Notes under the pieces: generated by a model | Told to the model about the DNA's origin: nothing | The model's input: the letters and a program-made list of their open reading frames with translations, nothing else | Databases searched by the model: none | From: an uncultured Eubacterium sp. | GTDB lineage: Bacteria; Bacillota; Clostridia; Oscillospirales; Acutalibacteraceae | Assembly: GCA_905233805.1 (NCBI GenBank) | Contig: CAJOER010000057.1 | Location: 1 to 33,123 of the forward strand | DNA length: 33,123 bases | Reading direction: 5' to 3' | Translations under genes and position numbers: made by a program | In this document: piece by piece, positions 25,654-33,123 of the stretch | Position numbering within the stretch: the stretch's first letter is position 1 | Layout: every line of letters begins with the position of its first letter

Positions 25654-25905
25654 ATGAAAAAAACAGGAAGCGACGGTATGATAAGCTCCGCTTTCGCCCC
25701 GAGAATAGAGCTTACGGGCAACGCCTGCTGCGTCGTTGAGGGAATACGCTCCATACCGAAATACGGCGGCGGAGAAATAAAACTCGACCTCGGTAAGTAT
25801 TCGGTTTCTTTTTTCGGGGACGGGCTGTTTATCAAAGCGTTTACCCGCGAGGGCGCGGTAATTGAAGGGATAATCGTTTCAATGGAGTTTGAGAGTAATG
25901 GTTAA
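25654..25905 (+). CDS. yqfC: Sporulation protein YqfC
   Basis: Small protein of 83 residues of the YqfC/YabP family, with the characteristic ELTGNACCVVEGIRSIPKYGGGEIKLDLGKYSVSFFGDGL core and IEGIIVSMEFE end. In Bacillus the gene is expressed in the mother cell and sits directly before yqfD, as here. ATG 25654 is preceded only by a weak GGTGG. The stop overlaps the yqfD start by 8 nt. Confidence 0.88.
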   Translation: MKKTGSDGMISSAFAPRIELTGNACCVVEGIRSIPKYGGGEIKLDLGKYSVSFFGDGLFIKAFTREGAVIEGIIVSMEFESNG

Positions 25906-27073
25906 AATCATACGGTGGCTTTTGGGCTGGGTGAAATTTGCGTTCGTCGGCGGTTTTAACGAGGGCTTTCTCGACAGCTGCTACGAAGAAAAATATAATA
26001 TACGAAATATAACAGTTGACGGTAAAACGCTTTACGCCGAATGTCTTGCGGGGCTTTATCCTCGCCTGAGAAAACCGGCAAGGGAAAACGGCGGACGGCT
26101 GAAAATCATTAAAAAGCACGGCTTCCCTTTTATTTTCCTGAAAATCCGCAACCGCTGGGGAATCTTTACGGGTATCGTTATCGGAATTGCATTTATCTCT
26201 TTTATTTCGGGCTTCGCTTGGAATATTGAAATCACGGGGAACGAAAGGCTGAGCGAGGAAACCGTAAGAGCATTTTTAGCCGAAAACGGATTTTATGAGG
26301 GCGCGCGGTTTAAAAGCGTTGACCGCCCGACTCTTGAAAAACTGCTCCTCGCCTCCTTTGACGATATCGCCTGGGCGCATATAAACCGCAACGGAACCTC
26401 TGCAACGGTCGAAATAAACGAGGCGGTAATAAGGCCTAAAACCGTGAACCGTAAAAAATACGCTAACCTGAAAGCGAAAAAGAGCGGCGTTATAGTAAAG
26501 GCAACCGCATACGACGGCTGGGCAAAGGTCAGAAAAGGCGACGCGGTAAATAAGGGCGACCTTCTTATTTCGGGAATTTATACAAACGAAAAGGGCAAAA
26601 CGTATTTCACCCGCGCACGCGGGCAATACATTGCCGAGGTTAAGGAAAAATTTGAACTGACCGTCAGCAGGCAGCAAAGCTATAAGCGGAGCCTTAGCGA
26701 AACCGAGCGCACGGCGCTTTTATTATTCGGGCTCAGGATTCCGCTTTATCTTGAAAAAACTCCGAAAAACGCAGAGGTTGAAACGCAGAATAAACGCATA
26801 ATTCTGAACGGGAAAGCCCTGCCTGTAGGGCTTGAAAAAAGCATAGTCAGGGTATATAAAAAAGAGGTAAAAACCCTGAGCGACGGCGAACTAACCGCCC
26901 TTTCAAAAAAAGAAGCCGAAAGAAAACTGAAAAAAGAATACGGCAAATATGAAATAATAAAACAAAAAATTGATACCGAGCTGACTGACTCAGCCGCGGT
27001 ATCAAAGGGCTACGTCCTCTGCCTCGAAGACATAGGAAAAGAAGTCAGAATAAAGATAAAGAAGAACAAATAA
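25898..27073 (+). CDS. yqfD: Sporulation protein YqfD
   Basis: Membrane protein of 391 residues and the expected partner of YqfC. The N-terminal soluble part (residues 1-80) is followed by a membrane helix (about 86-108, GIFTGIVIGIAFISFISGFAW), an extracytoplasmic domain with ITGNERLSEETVRAFLAENG (POTRA-like, as in FtsQ), and a beta-rich C-terminal half. I use ATG 25898 rather than TTG 25889. The pair argues that the organism is, or descends from, a spore former. Conserved and needed for efficient sporulation in Bacillus; the molecular role is unclear. Confidence 0.92.
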   Translation: MVKIIRWLLGWVKFAFVGGFNEGFLDSCYEEKYNIRNITVDGKTLYAECLAGLYPRLRKPARENGGRLKIIKKHGFPFIFLKIRNRWGIFTGIVIGIAFISFISGFAWNIEITGNERLSEETVRAFLAENGFYEGARFKSVDRPTLEKLLLASFDDIAWAHINRNGTSATVEINEAVIRPKTVNRKKYANLKAKKSGVIVKATAYDGWAKVRKGDAVNKGDLLISGIYTNEKGKTYFTRARGQYIAEVKEKFELTVSRQQSYKRSLSETERTALLLFGLRIPLYLEKTPKNAEVETQNKRIILNGKALPVGLEKSIVRVYKKEVKTLSDGELTALSKKEAERKLKKEYGKYEIIKQKIDTELTDSAAVSKGYVLCLEDIGKEVRIKIKKNK

Positions 27074-27108
27074 AAACAGGACAGAAAGCCGTACTCTGCC
27101 CTGTTTTT
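27073..27108 (+). terminator. Terminator after yqfD
   Basis: AAAACAGGACAGA (27073-27085) pairs with TCTGCCCTGTTTT (27095-27107), one mismatch, ending in five T. It overlaps the stop codon of yqfD. Confidence 0.82.
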
Positions 27109-27123
27109 CATATATTACGTTAA

Positions 27124-28275
27124 CTATTTTTTATATTTAATTTTGAAACAGTTTTTATAGCCGTAGTTTTTTTGTATTTCTTTATTCTGCTTTTTAACCA
27201 TTTTTACAATACGCTTATCAAAACACTTTATGGTAGTATGCGTAAATCTCTTTCCAACATAAAAACCATCATCATAATCACCATATCCGATGTATGATAA
27301 GTCAAAACTCTTGAGTTTTGAGCCTTTTTCAAATGTAATTGTTTTAAGGGTATAATTAGAATATCGGGAATTTTCGCCGTAATCAGCGCCGAAAGCTTCT
27401 GAATCAATAGTTTTTACGCTCTTTGGAATAGTTACGTTTTTAAGATATTTGTTACGGAGAAATGCGAAAGATGCAATTTTTTTAACACCCTTGGGAACAG
27501 TGTAGCTTTTAGCCGTTTTTCCTGCGGGGTATCTGATAAGAGCGGTCTTATTCTTATTAAAGAGAACCCCGTCTACAGATGTGAGGTATTTGTTCTTCTT
27601 GTCAACATTGATTTTCTTAAGCTTATCGCACTTGGTGAATGACCACTGTTCTATACTCTTTACGCTATACTTTTTAGAACCGATTTTAATACTCTCCGGA
27701 ATTCTGGCATTTTTTGTTTTCTCATTAACGTCTGAAACAGCAAAGCTTTTGCCTTTAAGTTGGTATGTGATTCCGCTTTTTGTTATCTCATTAGCGTTGA
27801 TTCCGATGTAAAAAGCGCGTTTAGAATTACTGATTTCATGGTAACCGTCTGAAAAGTATCCATCGTGATTCTTATCAAAGATTGAAAGTGTGGTATAATT
27901 ATTTCCAAAGCCTATTAAACCGGTAGCCTGAATAACTACTACTAAATCGTATTTTCCGACTAATTTTTTGTCGGTTGTTTTCTTCTGTGAATACCAGTTT
28001 TTCTTATGACCTTTAACGTAATAAGCCTTGACTACTTTAACGCTACTTTTAGATATATTTTCATCGTTTTCGCCATTGTACGAACTGACGCTTTTTACTG
28101 CAAGAGCTCCGACCTTTGTAGAACCGTATATAGCGTTAGGTTTTGCTTTTGAATATAACTCTATACCGTTAATATCTTTTTGAGTGTTTACGTCATCCGC
28201 CTGTACGGAAATCGTTGCGGAAAATGTGGTAAATACCATCATAACCGCAAGAATAACAGATAATACTTTTTTCAT
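27124..28275 (-). CDS. Secreted BspA-like leucine-rich-repeat surface protein
   Basis: Exported protein of 383 residues. I use ATG 28275 because it opens a classic signal peptide (MKKVLSVILAVMMVFTTFS, cleavage near ISVQA) behind AAAGGAAG; an in-frame ATG at 28341 would add 22 unrelated residues. A beta-rich N-terminal domain has a FDKNHDGYFSDGYH patch resembling a dockerin- or EF-like calcium loop. The LRR_5/BspA-type repeats (about 230-320) include YTVPKGVKKIASFAF and VTIPKSVKTIDSEAF. No LPxTG or membrane anchor is seen, so it is probably secreted or loosely surface-bound, perhaps for adhesion. Confidence 0.82.
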   Translation of the reverse strand: MKKVLSVILAVMMVFTTFSATISVQADDVNTQKDINGIELYSKAKPNAIYGSTKVGALAVKSVSSYNGENDENISKSSVKVVKAYYVKGHKKNWYSQKKTTDKKLVGKYDLVVVIQATGLIGFGNNYTTLSIFDKNHDGYFSDGYHEISNSKRAFYIGINANEITKSGITYQLKGKSFAVSDVNEKTKNARIPESIKIGSKKYSVKSIEQWSFTKCDKLKKINVDKKNKYLTSVDGVLFNKNKTALIRYPAGKTAKSYTVPKGVKKIASFAFLRNKYLKNVTIPKSVKTIDSEAFGADYGENSRYSNYTLKTITFEKGSKLKSFDLSYIGYGDYDDGFYVGKRFTHTTIKCFDKRIVKMVKKQNKEIQKNYGYKNCFKIKYKK

Positions 28276-28381
28276 TTTTTCTTCCTTTCTTTCAGTCATT
28301 CCCGAACCGGACAGTAGACGGTTCTCTGTCAGGTTACGCATGTTTACTCTATCACCTGTAGATAACTAATATTTTGCCTGT

Positions 28382-28403
28382 ATCGGTGTAAATAATCACC
28401 GAT
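28382..28403. promoter_or_regulatory. Inverted repeat at the predicted BspA-gene start site
   Basis: ATCGGTG (28382-28388) and CACCGAT (28397-28403) are perfect inverted copies 8 nt apart. They begin 3 nt downstream of the -10 box and so cover the start of transcription. This could be an operator or a 5'-end mRNA hairpin. Confidence 0.55.
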
Positions 28404-28406
28404 TTC

Positions 28407-28435
28407 AGTATATCAAATTGACTGATGGATGTCAA
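28407..28435 (-). promoter_or_regulatory. Promoter of the BspA-like gene
   Basis: On the minus strand TTGACA (28435-28430), 17 nt, TATACT (28412-28407). It gives a leader of about 125 nt, which also contains a small GAACCG/CGGTTC hairpin near 28300-28320. Confidence 0.82.
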
Positions 28436-28473
28436 TTAAGCGTAGTGCAGAAAGGAATCCGTTAATTCTGTAT

Positions 28474-28513
28474 AAAAAAGGGTTGACAAGGAACTATTAA
28501 TCCTGCCAACCCG
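28474..28513 (-). terminator. Terminator after the beta-helix gene
   Basis: On the minus strand GGGTTGGCAGGA pairs imperfectly with TCCTTGTCAACCC, followed by six T (28479-28474). It lies 17 nt after the stop codon. Confidence 0.8.
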
Positions 28514-28529
28514 TATTTTTGCTATGCGT

Positions 28530-29823
28530 TTAACTGTTTACAGCCTTGCCGTTAACATAAAGCGTGTAGCCATTGAAATCAATATTTGAATTAGTACTGT
28601 CCGCATTATCAAGCGAGGTCACGTAAGAATCGCCCGTAAGCTTGATTTTTGAAGCTTTATCGAGTTTCAGGGAAACCCCTTTTGCTGAATTGTCGGCGTT
28701 GATTGTTCCCTCATAGCTTGAAGAAGTAAGGTTAATTGAAACGGTTGAAATACTGTCGGCTTCAACGTCGCCCGTTAAGGTCTGAATTTCGGCGTTGAGA
28801 GTTACGTTGCCGCCGTTTGAACCGCTGTTGCCCCACTCGTCGGTTGCCTTCGCACTGATAAGCACGCCGCTGCCGTAGCTGAGCTTCGTGTTGTTCAGAT
28901 TGATAACGGCGTCGGTATTGGTAATAAAGAACATCGGCGCTGTTTTATAAACCGACGAGCTTTCGCTGACGGAAAGCGAGGAGTTCTTTGCGGTAAATGT
29001 GCCTGTACCCTCGCCCGCGTCGCCGGACATAGACTGATAAATCATAATCCCGCAGTTATCAACGTTATTTCTGTTGCCTATACCGCTTGCTGTAAGAGTT
29101 GAATTTGTAACCGTTGCCGAGTTTTTGCCCTCGATTACAACCGTCTGTGAGCCGTTTGCGGTACCCTTTGAACTCTCAATACTGATATCTCCCGTTGAAT
29201 AGATTACGGGCGAGCCCTTTCCGTTGGTTTCAAGAGTTGAATTTATTGCAATAACGGTACCCTCGCCCCTGTCGGTAGCGAGCGAGGCGCAGGAGCCGCC
29301 CTGAGTAGTAATGCTGACCTTTTCGGCTTTGATATATCCGCCGTAGGTCGCATCAAGTCCCCTTGCCGAGGACTCGCCCGTAGTCTTGATAGTCGAGTCG
29401 CTGATATAGATTTTTGCGTTCTTGCCCGTTGCAAATACTGCGTTTGAGCCTTTCGCTTCGGTTGAAATCGTCGCATTTTTAATAGTAGCCGTCGAGTTTT
29501 CCTGAACGAGAATTCCCGCGTTTACGCCGTTGAATTCCGAACTTTCGGTGCTTGTGGTGTCACCTGATTTCGTGACGGTTGCGCCGTCAATAGTTGCATT
29601 ACCGCCGTTTGTTACGAGGACTATCCGTAAGCGTTTCTTCTCCTTCAACAGTTTTTGCGCCCGAGGCGTCAACGCTTTCGCCCTGTCCGCCCGGCGTATC
29701 GGACGGTGCGCCGAAAGAGGACGGGCTGTCCGCGCTTTGCGTATTTCTTAACGCGAAACCCGTGGCGGTAAGACCTGCAATAATAAATATTAATACAATA
29801 ATAATGATGTTTGTTCGTTTCAT
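28530..29823 (-). pseudogene. Secreted beta-helix surface protein, internally deleted and frameshifted
   Basis: ATG 29823 follows AAAGGAG and opens a signal/anchor helix (KRTNIIIIVLIFIIAGLTATG) and a Ser/Gly/Pro-rich linker up to EGEETLTDS (about 29619). The frame then breaks. From about 29617 another frame gives VLVTNGGNATIDGATVTKSG and about 360 residues of right-handed beta-helix repeats: NATISTEAKGSNAVFATG, STIKTTGESSARGLDAT, SYEGTINADNSAKGVSLKL. It ends in NGYTLYVNGKAVNS. Related proteins have about 10-12 residues (an ENA-LLVTNGG-type join) here. The predicted product would be surface-exposed and possibly adhesive or carbohydrate-binding. A response-regulator-like motif lies upstream. 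Confidence 0.8.
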
Positions 29824-29888
29824 TGTTTTACTCCTTTTGTATTATTCAAAGTATTTCCTTTGTTGGCTTAATAATACACGGCATATCT

Positions 29889-29904
29889 TAAACAAACATT
29901 AAAA
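29889..29904. promoter_or_regulatory. Candidate response-regulator box, upstream of the beta-helix gene
   Basis: TTAACAAA-type motif: TTAAACAAACATTAAA differs at one base from TTAAACAAAGATTAAA in front of the response regulator gene. On the minus strand it reads as two TTTAA half-sites one helical turn apart, and TATTAT follows 9 nt downstream as a possible -10. Confidence 0.55.
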
Positions 29905-29930
29905 ACCGGGGACAGTGCCCCGGTTTTTTA
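29900..29930. terminator. Terminator after the sensor kinase
   Basis: A strong GC stem (AACCGGGG with CCCCGGTT) and 6-nt loop, with T-runs on both strands. It separates the two-component operon from the beta-helix gene. Confidence 0.88.
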
Positions 29931-31151
29931 TTTTACCTTGAATATTGCTTTGAACGTTGTATAACCGTTTTCGCTTTTTGCCGAAATCGTTCCGCCGTGG
30001 GAGATAACGATATTTTTTGCTATCGCAAGCCCGAGGCCGTAGCGGTTGTCGTTGCGGTTCCTCGACTCGTCGGCACGGTAGAAGCGCTCGAAGATTTTTT
30101 CCTCCTCGCCCTTCGGTATTCCCTCGCCCTTATTTGTAACGGTTAAAATTATATCCTTATCCTGTTTGAGTTCAACGGAAATTTCGCTTCCGCTCTCGCT
30201 GTGCTTTATTGCGTTGTCAAGCAGGATTGATATGAGCTGCTGGATTTTGCTTTCGTTCATATTCAGCATAATATTATCCTGAATACTGTCGCTCAGCGTT
30301 ACGCCCTTTTCAAACATTACGCTTTCAAAGGTAAGCGTTGCCTTTTCAACAAGCTTTGAAAGATTGCCCTGAGTGAAAGCGGAAATATCGTTTACCTCCT
30401 CGCTTTTTGCAAGTTCCAGAAGGTCGGCGATAAGGGCGTTCATCCTGTCGCCCTCGCTCTTGATATTTTCAAGCCACTTCTTTTCCTCGGGGTTGCTTTC
30501 AAGCGCGTCGGCGCTCGCGATAATAACCGAAAGCGGGGTTTTAAGTTCATGCGACGCGTCGGCGATAAAGCGTTTCTGCTTATCAAAGCTTTCCGCAACC
30601 GGCTTTGCAATCCAGAGCGTAAGACGTTTTGAAATAAGAAGAATAATCAGCTCCGCAATTAAGTAAAGCAAAACCGAAACCAAAAGCGTCGTTGTAAGCA
30701 GCTGCTTAACCGAGGAGTTATCGACTATTACTATCGAGGTGGACGGCTTATATGAATATGAGTAATTTGCAAAATAGAGGTTGCCTATCTCTTTCTGATA
30801 GCTCTGGGAAATCATCGTTACGGCAACTTCTTCAATCTCGTCGTCAGAAACGTCATAGTTCGAGTGGTTGATAACGCCCGTAATCTCGTCGTTTTCGTCA
30901 AGGATTACCGTATATACGCTCCTGTCAAGAAAACGGATGTTGTCAAAACTGCTTGAATCGGGCTTTTTAAATCCGCCGTTATTCGGGGGGAACGCCATTA
31001 TTTCCATCTGAGTAGTCTGGTTCAGGCTTCTTTCAATGCTCCGTTTCTCCTGATTATAAAGCGTAAAATTGTAAGCAAAAAGTATTCCCGTTGTAAATAT
31101 TGTAAAAATAAGAAAGATTACAAGAAATACCTTGTTCTTCAGTTTTTTCAC
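29928..31151 (-). CDS. Sensor histidine kinase of the second two-component system
   Basis: A 407-residue membrane kinase. Helices at about 8-28 and 150-174 flank an extracytoplasmic sensor domain. There is little room for a HAMP domain before the H-box SHELKTP (His201). The ATPase domain is complete: N-box ILLDNAIKHS, G1 NKGEGIP, F-box IFERFYRADESR, G2 YGLGLAIAKNIV. It starts at GTG 31151 in a GTGA overlap with the response regulator stop, so the two are coupled. The signal is unknown; the likely target is the surface protein gene just downstream. Confidence 0.93.
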   Translation of the reverse strand: MKKLKNKVFLVIFLIFTIFTTGILFAYNFTLYNQEKRSIERSLNQTTQMEIMAFPPNNGGFKKPDSSSFDNIRFLDRSVYTVILDENDEITGVINHSNYDVSDDEIEEVAVTMISQSYQKEIGNLYFANYSYSYKPSTSIVIVDNSSVKQLLTTTLLVSVLLYLIAELIILLISKRLTLWIAKPVAESFDKQKRFIADASHELKTPLSVIIASADALESNPEEKKWLENIKSEGDRMNALIADLLELAKSEEVNDISAFTQGNLSKLVEKATLTFESVMFEKGVTLSDSIQDNIMLNMNESKIQQLISILLDNAIKHSESGSEISVELKQDKDIILTVTNKGEGIPKGEEEKIFERFYRADESRNRNDNRYGLGLAIAKNIVISHGGTISAKSENGYTTFKAIFKVK

Positions 31152-31831
31152 TGTGATATCTCCATTCTGTAGCCCATACCGCGGACCGCTTTAATGTTTA
31201 CCTTAGAGTCAATCGCCTTAAGCTTTCTGCGTATAAAAGAAAGGTACGCTTCAAGGTTGTTTGACTCAATCTCGTTATCGTAGCCCCAGACCTTGTCGTA
31301 AATCATATCCTTAGATAAAATCTGGTTTGCGTTTGTGATAAAGTATTCAAGGAGCTGAAACTCCTTATTAATAACCGAAATTTCCTCGCCCGAGGAGGTG
31401 CAAATCAGCGTTGACGATTTTGTATTTAGCTGAAGGTCGCCGAACTCGATATAATCCTTCTTCGGCGCGGAGTTATCAACTCTGAGCTGTAAATTCACTC
31501 TTGCAACAAGCTCGTCAATATGAAACGGCTTCGTAACGTAATCGTTGGCGCCGCCCGTAAGCCCCTCGAGCTTATCCTCAAGCATTGACTTTGCCGTGAG
31601 CATAATTACCTTTGAGTCGATTTTTTCCTCGCGGATTTCTTTAAGAATTTCAAAGCCGTTCATCTTCGGGAGCATTACGTCAAGTATGATTAAATCGTAA
31701 ATTCCGCTCTCCGCATTATAGAGTCCGTCCTCGCCGTCGGTTGAAATATCAACCTCGTAATTCTCCTTTTTTAGTCTCGCGGCGACTACGTCGGCGAGCT
31801 TGTATTCGTCTTCAATAATTAATATTCTCAT
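31148..31831 (-). CDS. OmpR/PhoB-family response regulator of the second system
   Basis: A 227-residue regulator with Asp51 in IILDVMLPKMNG, LTAKS, YVTKPFHIDELVARV, and a C-terminal winged helix ending KAVRGMGYRME. I use ATG 31831, with GGGTGA upstream; GTG 31840 is in frame but without a ribosome site. A direct-repeat motif lies about 35 nt upstream, with TATAAA between it and the gene, which suggests autoregulation. Confidence 0.94.
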   Translation of the reverse strand: MRILIIEDEYKLADVVAARLKKENYEVDISTDGEDGLYNAESGIYDLIILDVMLPKMNGFEILKEIREEKIDSKVIMLTAKSMLEDKLEGLTGGANDYVTKPFHIDELVARVNLQLRVDNSAPKKDYIEFGDLQLNTKSSTLICTSSGEEISVINKEFQLLEYFITNANQILSKDMIYDKVWGYDNEIESNNLEAYLSFIRRKLKAIDSKVNIKAVRGMGYRMEISQ

Positions 31832-31865
31832 AGTTATCACCCGAATATCATTTTATATCCCAAGA

Positions 31866-31881
31866 TTAAACAAAGATTAAA
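31866..31881. promoter_or_regulatory. Candidate response-regulator box, upstream of the regulator gene
   Basis: On the minus strand TTTAATC-TTTG-TTTAATC, two identical 7-nt half-sites with 11-nt period, followed by TATAAA. OmpR-type regulators bind direct repeats of this spacing. A near-identical copy precedes the beta-helix gene. Confidence 0.6.
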
Positions 31882-32516
31882 GCGCCGTTTTCATTTTCTT
31901 TTCGGTTTCCCTGTATGAGGGCATATGTTTAAAAAGGAGCGCCTTAAAGTCCGCCGAGTGGTTCGGAACCGCCGTATGAACAAGCTCGTGAAGAATAACA
32001 TAGTTTAAAAATTCCTCGTCGTTTTTCGCAGCCCCACCGCGTTTTCATATCCTTCGTCTGATATGACGAGCAGTAAAGCCCCGTTTTTTCTTCCCAGAGC
32101 GGAAGAAGAAGGTCAGTTTTCTTTTTCAGCTCCGCACGGTAAAACTCTTTAACGTGCGCATCAAGCTTTTCAATCGGCATATCAGCGGGGTAAGTAATAT
32201 AAGCGCCGTTATCGCTTATCTTAACCGAAAACCGTTTACCGTCAAGGGCGGTGATTTTATATTCTTTCCCCCAGAGGTAAAAACTTTCGCCCGTTTTATA
32301 GCTGCACTTTTTAGGCGCATTTTCCTGACGGGAAAGCACCTCGGCGCGCTTTTTTATTACCCAGTCCAGGTGGGAAGAAACGAAGCGTTTTATATCCCCG
32401 TCCCTGATTCTTTTCGGACAAGTAATAAGCACCCTTGCGTCAGGGGGTTTGACGTAAAGGTGCATATTTTTAATATTCTTTTTCTGAACCTCGATTTCAA
32501 TTCCGTCAATAACCAT
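31877..32516 (-). pseudogene. YgjP-type zinc metallopeptidase (DUF45), internally deleted and frameshifted
   Basis: The first frame (from ATG 32516) has the YgjP start (EIEVQKKNIKNMHLYVKPPD) and reaches DMKTRWG, then goes wrong near 32034. A second frame then gives EEFLNYVILHELVHTAVPNHS, with the HExxH zinc site, and ends after about 45 residues at TAA 31877. The roughly 20 residues normally between RWGSC and the HELVH helix are missing. The family is thought to be metal-dependent hydrolases related to SprT/M48; substrates are unknown. The predicted transcription start falls at the ATG itself. Confidence 0.83.
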
Positions 32517-32522
32517 ATAATA

Positions 32523-32551
32523 ATTATATCATATTATATCGGGAATGTAAA
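32523..32551 (-). promoter_or_regulatory. Promoter of the ygjP-like gene, apparently leaderless
   Basis: On the minus strand TTTACA (32551-32546), 17 nt, TATAAT (32528-32523). The initiation codon is only 7 nt after the -10, and no Shine-Dalgarno is present. Confidence 0.6.
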
Positions 32552-32556
32552 ACGGT

Positions 32557-33123
32557 TTATAAGCAGTGCGCGCGAAGCTCGTCGCCCGATTTTGCGCTGA
32601 GATAAGCGGGAGCTATATCAAATACGGTCATAGCACCGGTCTTGCCCTCTTCATTGAGTCTTGCAACCGCTCTTGCATACGCAACGATAACGGAACCCGT
32701 GAATTCGGGATTCGAGTCAAGCTTTAAGCTGTACTCGATAACGTGGTTTACACCGTCGCTCGTTTCGCCCGAATAGATAACGGAGCCGCCGTGCGGAAGT
32801 CCGCTGTGGTCTTTTTTCATCTCTTCGGCGGAAATGAAGTGTACGGTCGTATCATAATCCGCAAAATAGTTCGGCATAGTCTTGATTTCGTTTTCAATTC
32901 TCTTAAGGTCCGCGCCCTCTTCGGCTACTACAAAGCACTCTCTCGTGTGCTTTTCTCTCGTAGTAAGTTCGGGATTTTCGCCGTTTCTAACCTTTTCAAG
33001 CGCCGAGGGAACGGGGATAGTATACTGTCTTGCGTCAATAACGCCGTCAATTCTTCTTACCGCGTCTGAATGTCCCTGGCTTACGCCCTTGCCCCAGAAG
33101 GTATAATCCTTGCCGTCGGGGAG
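32557..33123 (-). CDS. ddh: meso-diaminopimelate D-dehydrogenase, N-terminus cut by window edge
   Basis: The last 188 residues of an enzyme normally about 325 long. It makes meso-diaminopimelate in one NADPH-dependent step from tetrahydrodipicolinate, for lysine and peptidoglycan. Diagnostic stretches are GKGVSQGHSDAVRRIDGV, VRNGENPELTTREKHTRECF, MPNYFADYDTTVHFIS, DHSGLPHGGSVI, HVIEYSLKLDSNPEFT and FDIAPAYLS. The frame is open to 33123. I see no clear terminator after its stop. Confidence 0.95.
   Translation of the reverse strand, partial: LPDGKDYTFWGKGVSQGHSDAVRRIDGVIDARQYTIPVPSALEKVRNGENPELTTREKHTRECFVVAEEGADLKRIENEIKTMPNYFADYDTTVHFISAEEMKKDHSGLPHGGSVIYSGETSDGVNHVIEYSLKLDSNPEFTGSVIVAYARAVARLNEEGKTGAMTVFDIAPAYLSAKSGDELRAHCL

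Noticed and set aside
1-33123. CRISPR arrays, tRNA/rRNA genes, IS elements, prophage or integrase genes
   Set aside because: I found no regularly spaced repeats, no RNA gene signatures, no transposase or integrase frames and no target-site duplications.

Overview
The window looks like chromosomal DNA of a clostridial Firmicute, most likely a gut Oscillospirales/Ruminococcus-type organism. The basis is an RNase Y gene, the YqfC/YqfD sporulation pair, OmpR-type two-component systems, a BspA-like leucine-rich-repeat surface protein, meso-diaminopimelate dehydrogenase, and many TTGACA-N16/17-TATAAT-like promoters. I see no rRNA, tRNA, CRISPR array, IS element or phage gene.

Layout: 1-1949 (minus) is a two-component system whose kinase runs off the left edge. 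2163-4298 (plus) holds rny and a small Dabb-domain gene, ending in a strong terminator. 4320-19068 (plus) is one long exopolysaccharide/capsule operon with a consensus promoter: chain-length modulator, BY-kinase, initiating sugar transferase, GT4 enzymes (one double-domain), two membrane acyltransferases, a radical SAM/SPASM enzyme, a GT32-like transferase, a Wzy-like polymerase, a GT2 and a small anchored protein. No flippase is present in the window. 19067-20793 (minus) is an iron alcohol dehydrogenase plus a PHP-domain protein. 20795-22584 (minus) is a pair of SAM methyltransferases behind a leader peptide and a terminator. 22610-25610 (minus) is nadB-nadC plus an IolB-like isomerase. 25654-27108 (plus) is yqfC-yqfD. 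27124-28435 (minus) is the BspA-like protein. 28474-31881 (minus) is a secreted beta-helix protein and a second two-component system, linked by a shared 16-nt motif. 31877-33123 (minus) is a YgjP-type metallopeptidase and the C-terminal part of ddh.

Two observations stand out. First, the methyltransferase pair can apparently be transcribed only by reading through an intrinsic terminator. That terminator follows a 29-codon ORF whose RNA can pair with the terminator in two alternative ways, and the promoter has a 20-nt dyad centred on its -35 box; this is the layout of an inducible, attenuation-controlled system. Second, six unrelated genes (BY-kinase, radical SAM, GT2, iron alcohol dehydrogenase, beta-helix protein, YgjP) each lack a short conserved segment, in five cases with a change of frame, while the flanking sequence reads normally. 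Either this stretch is decaying or the assembly lost small segments. Every functional conclusion about those six genes depends on which is true.
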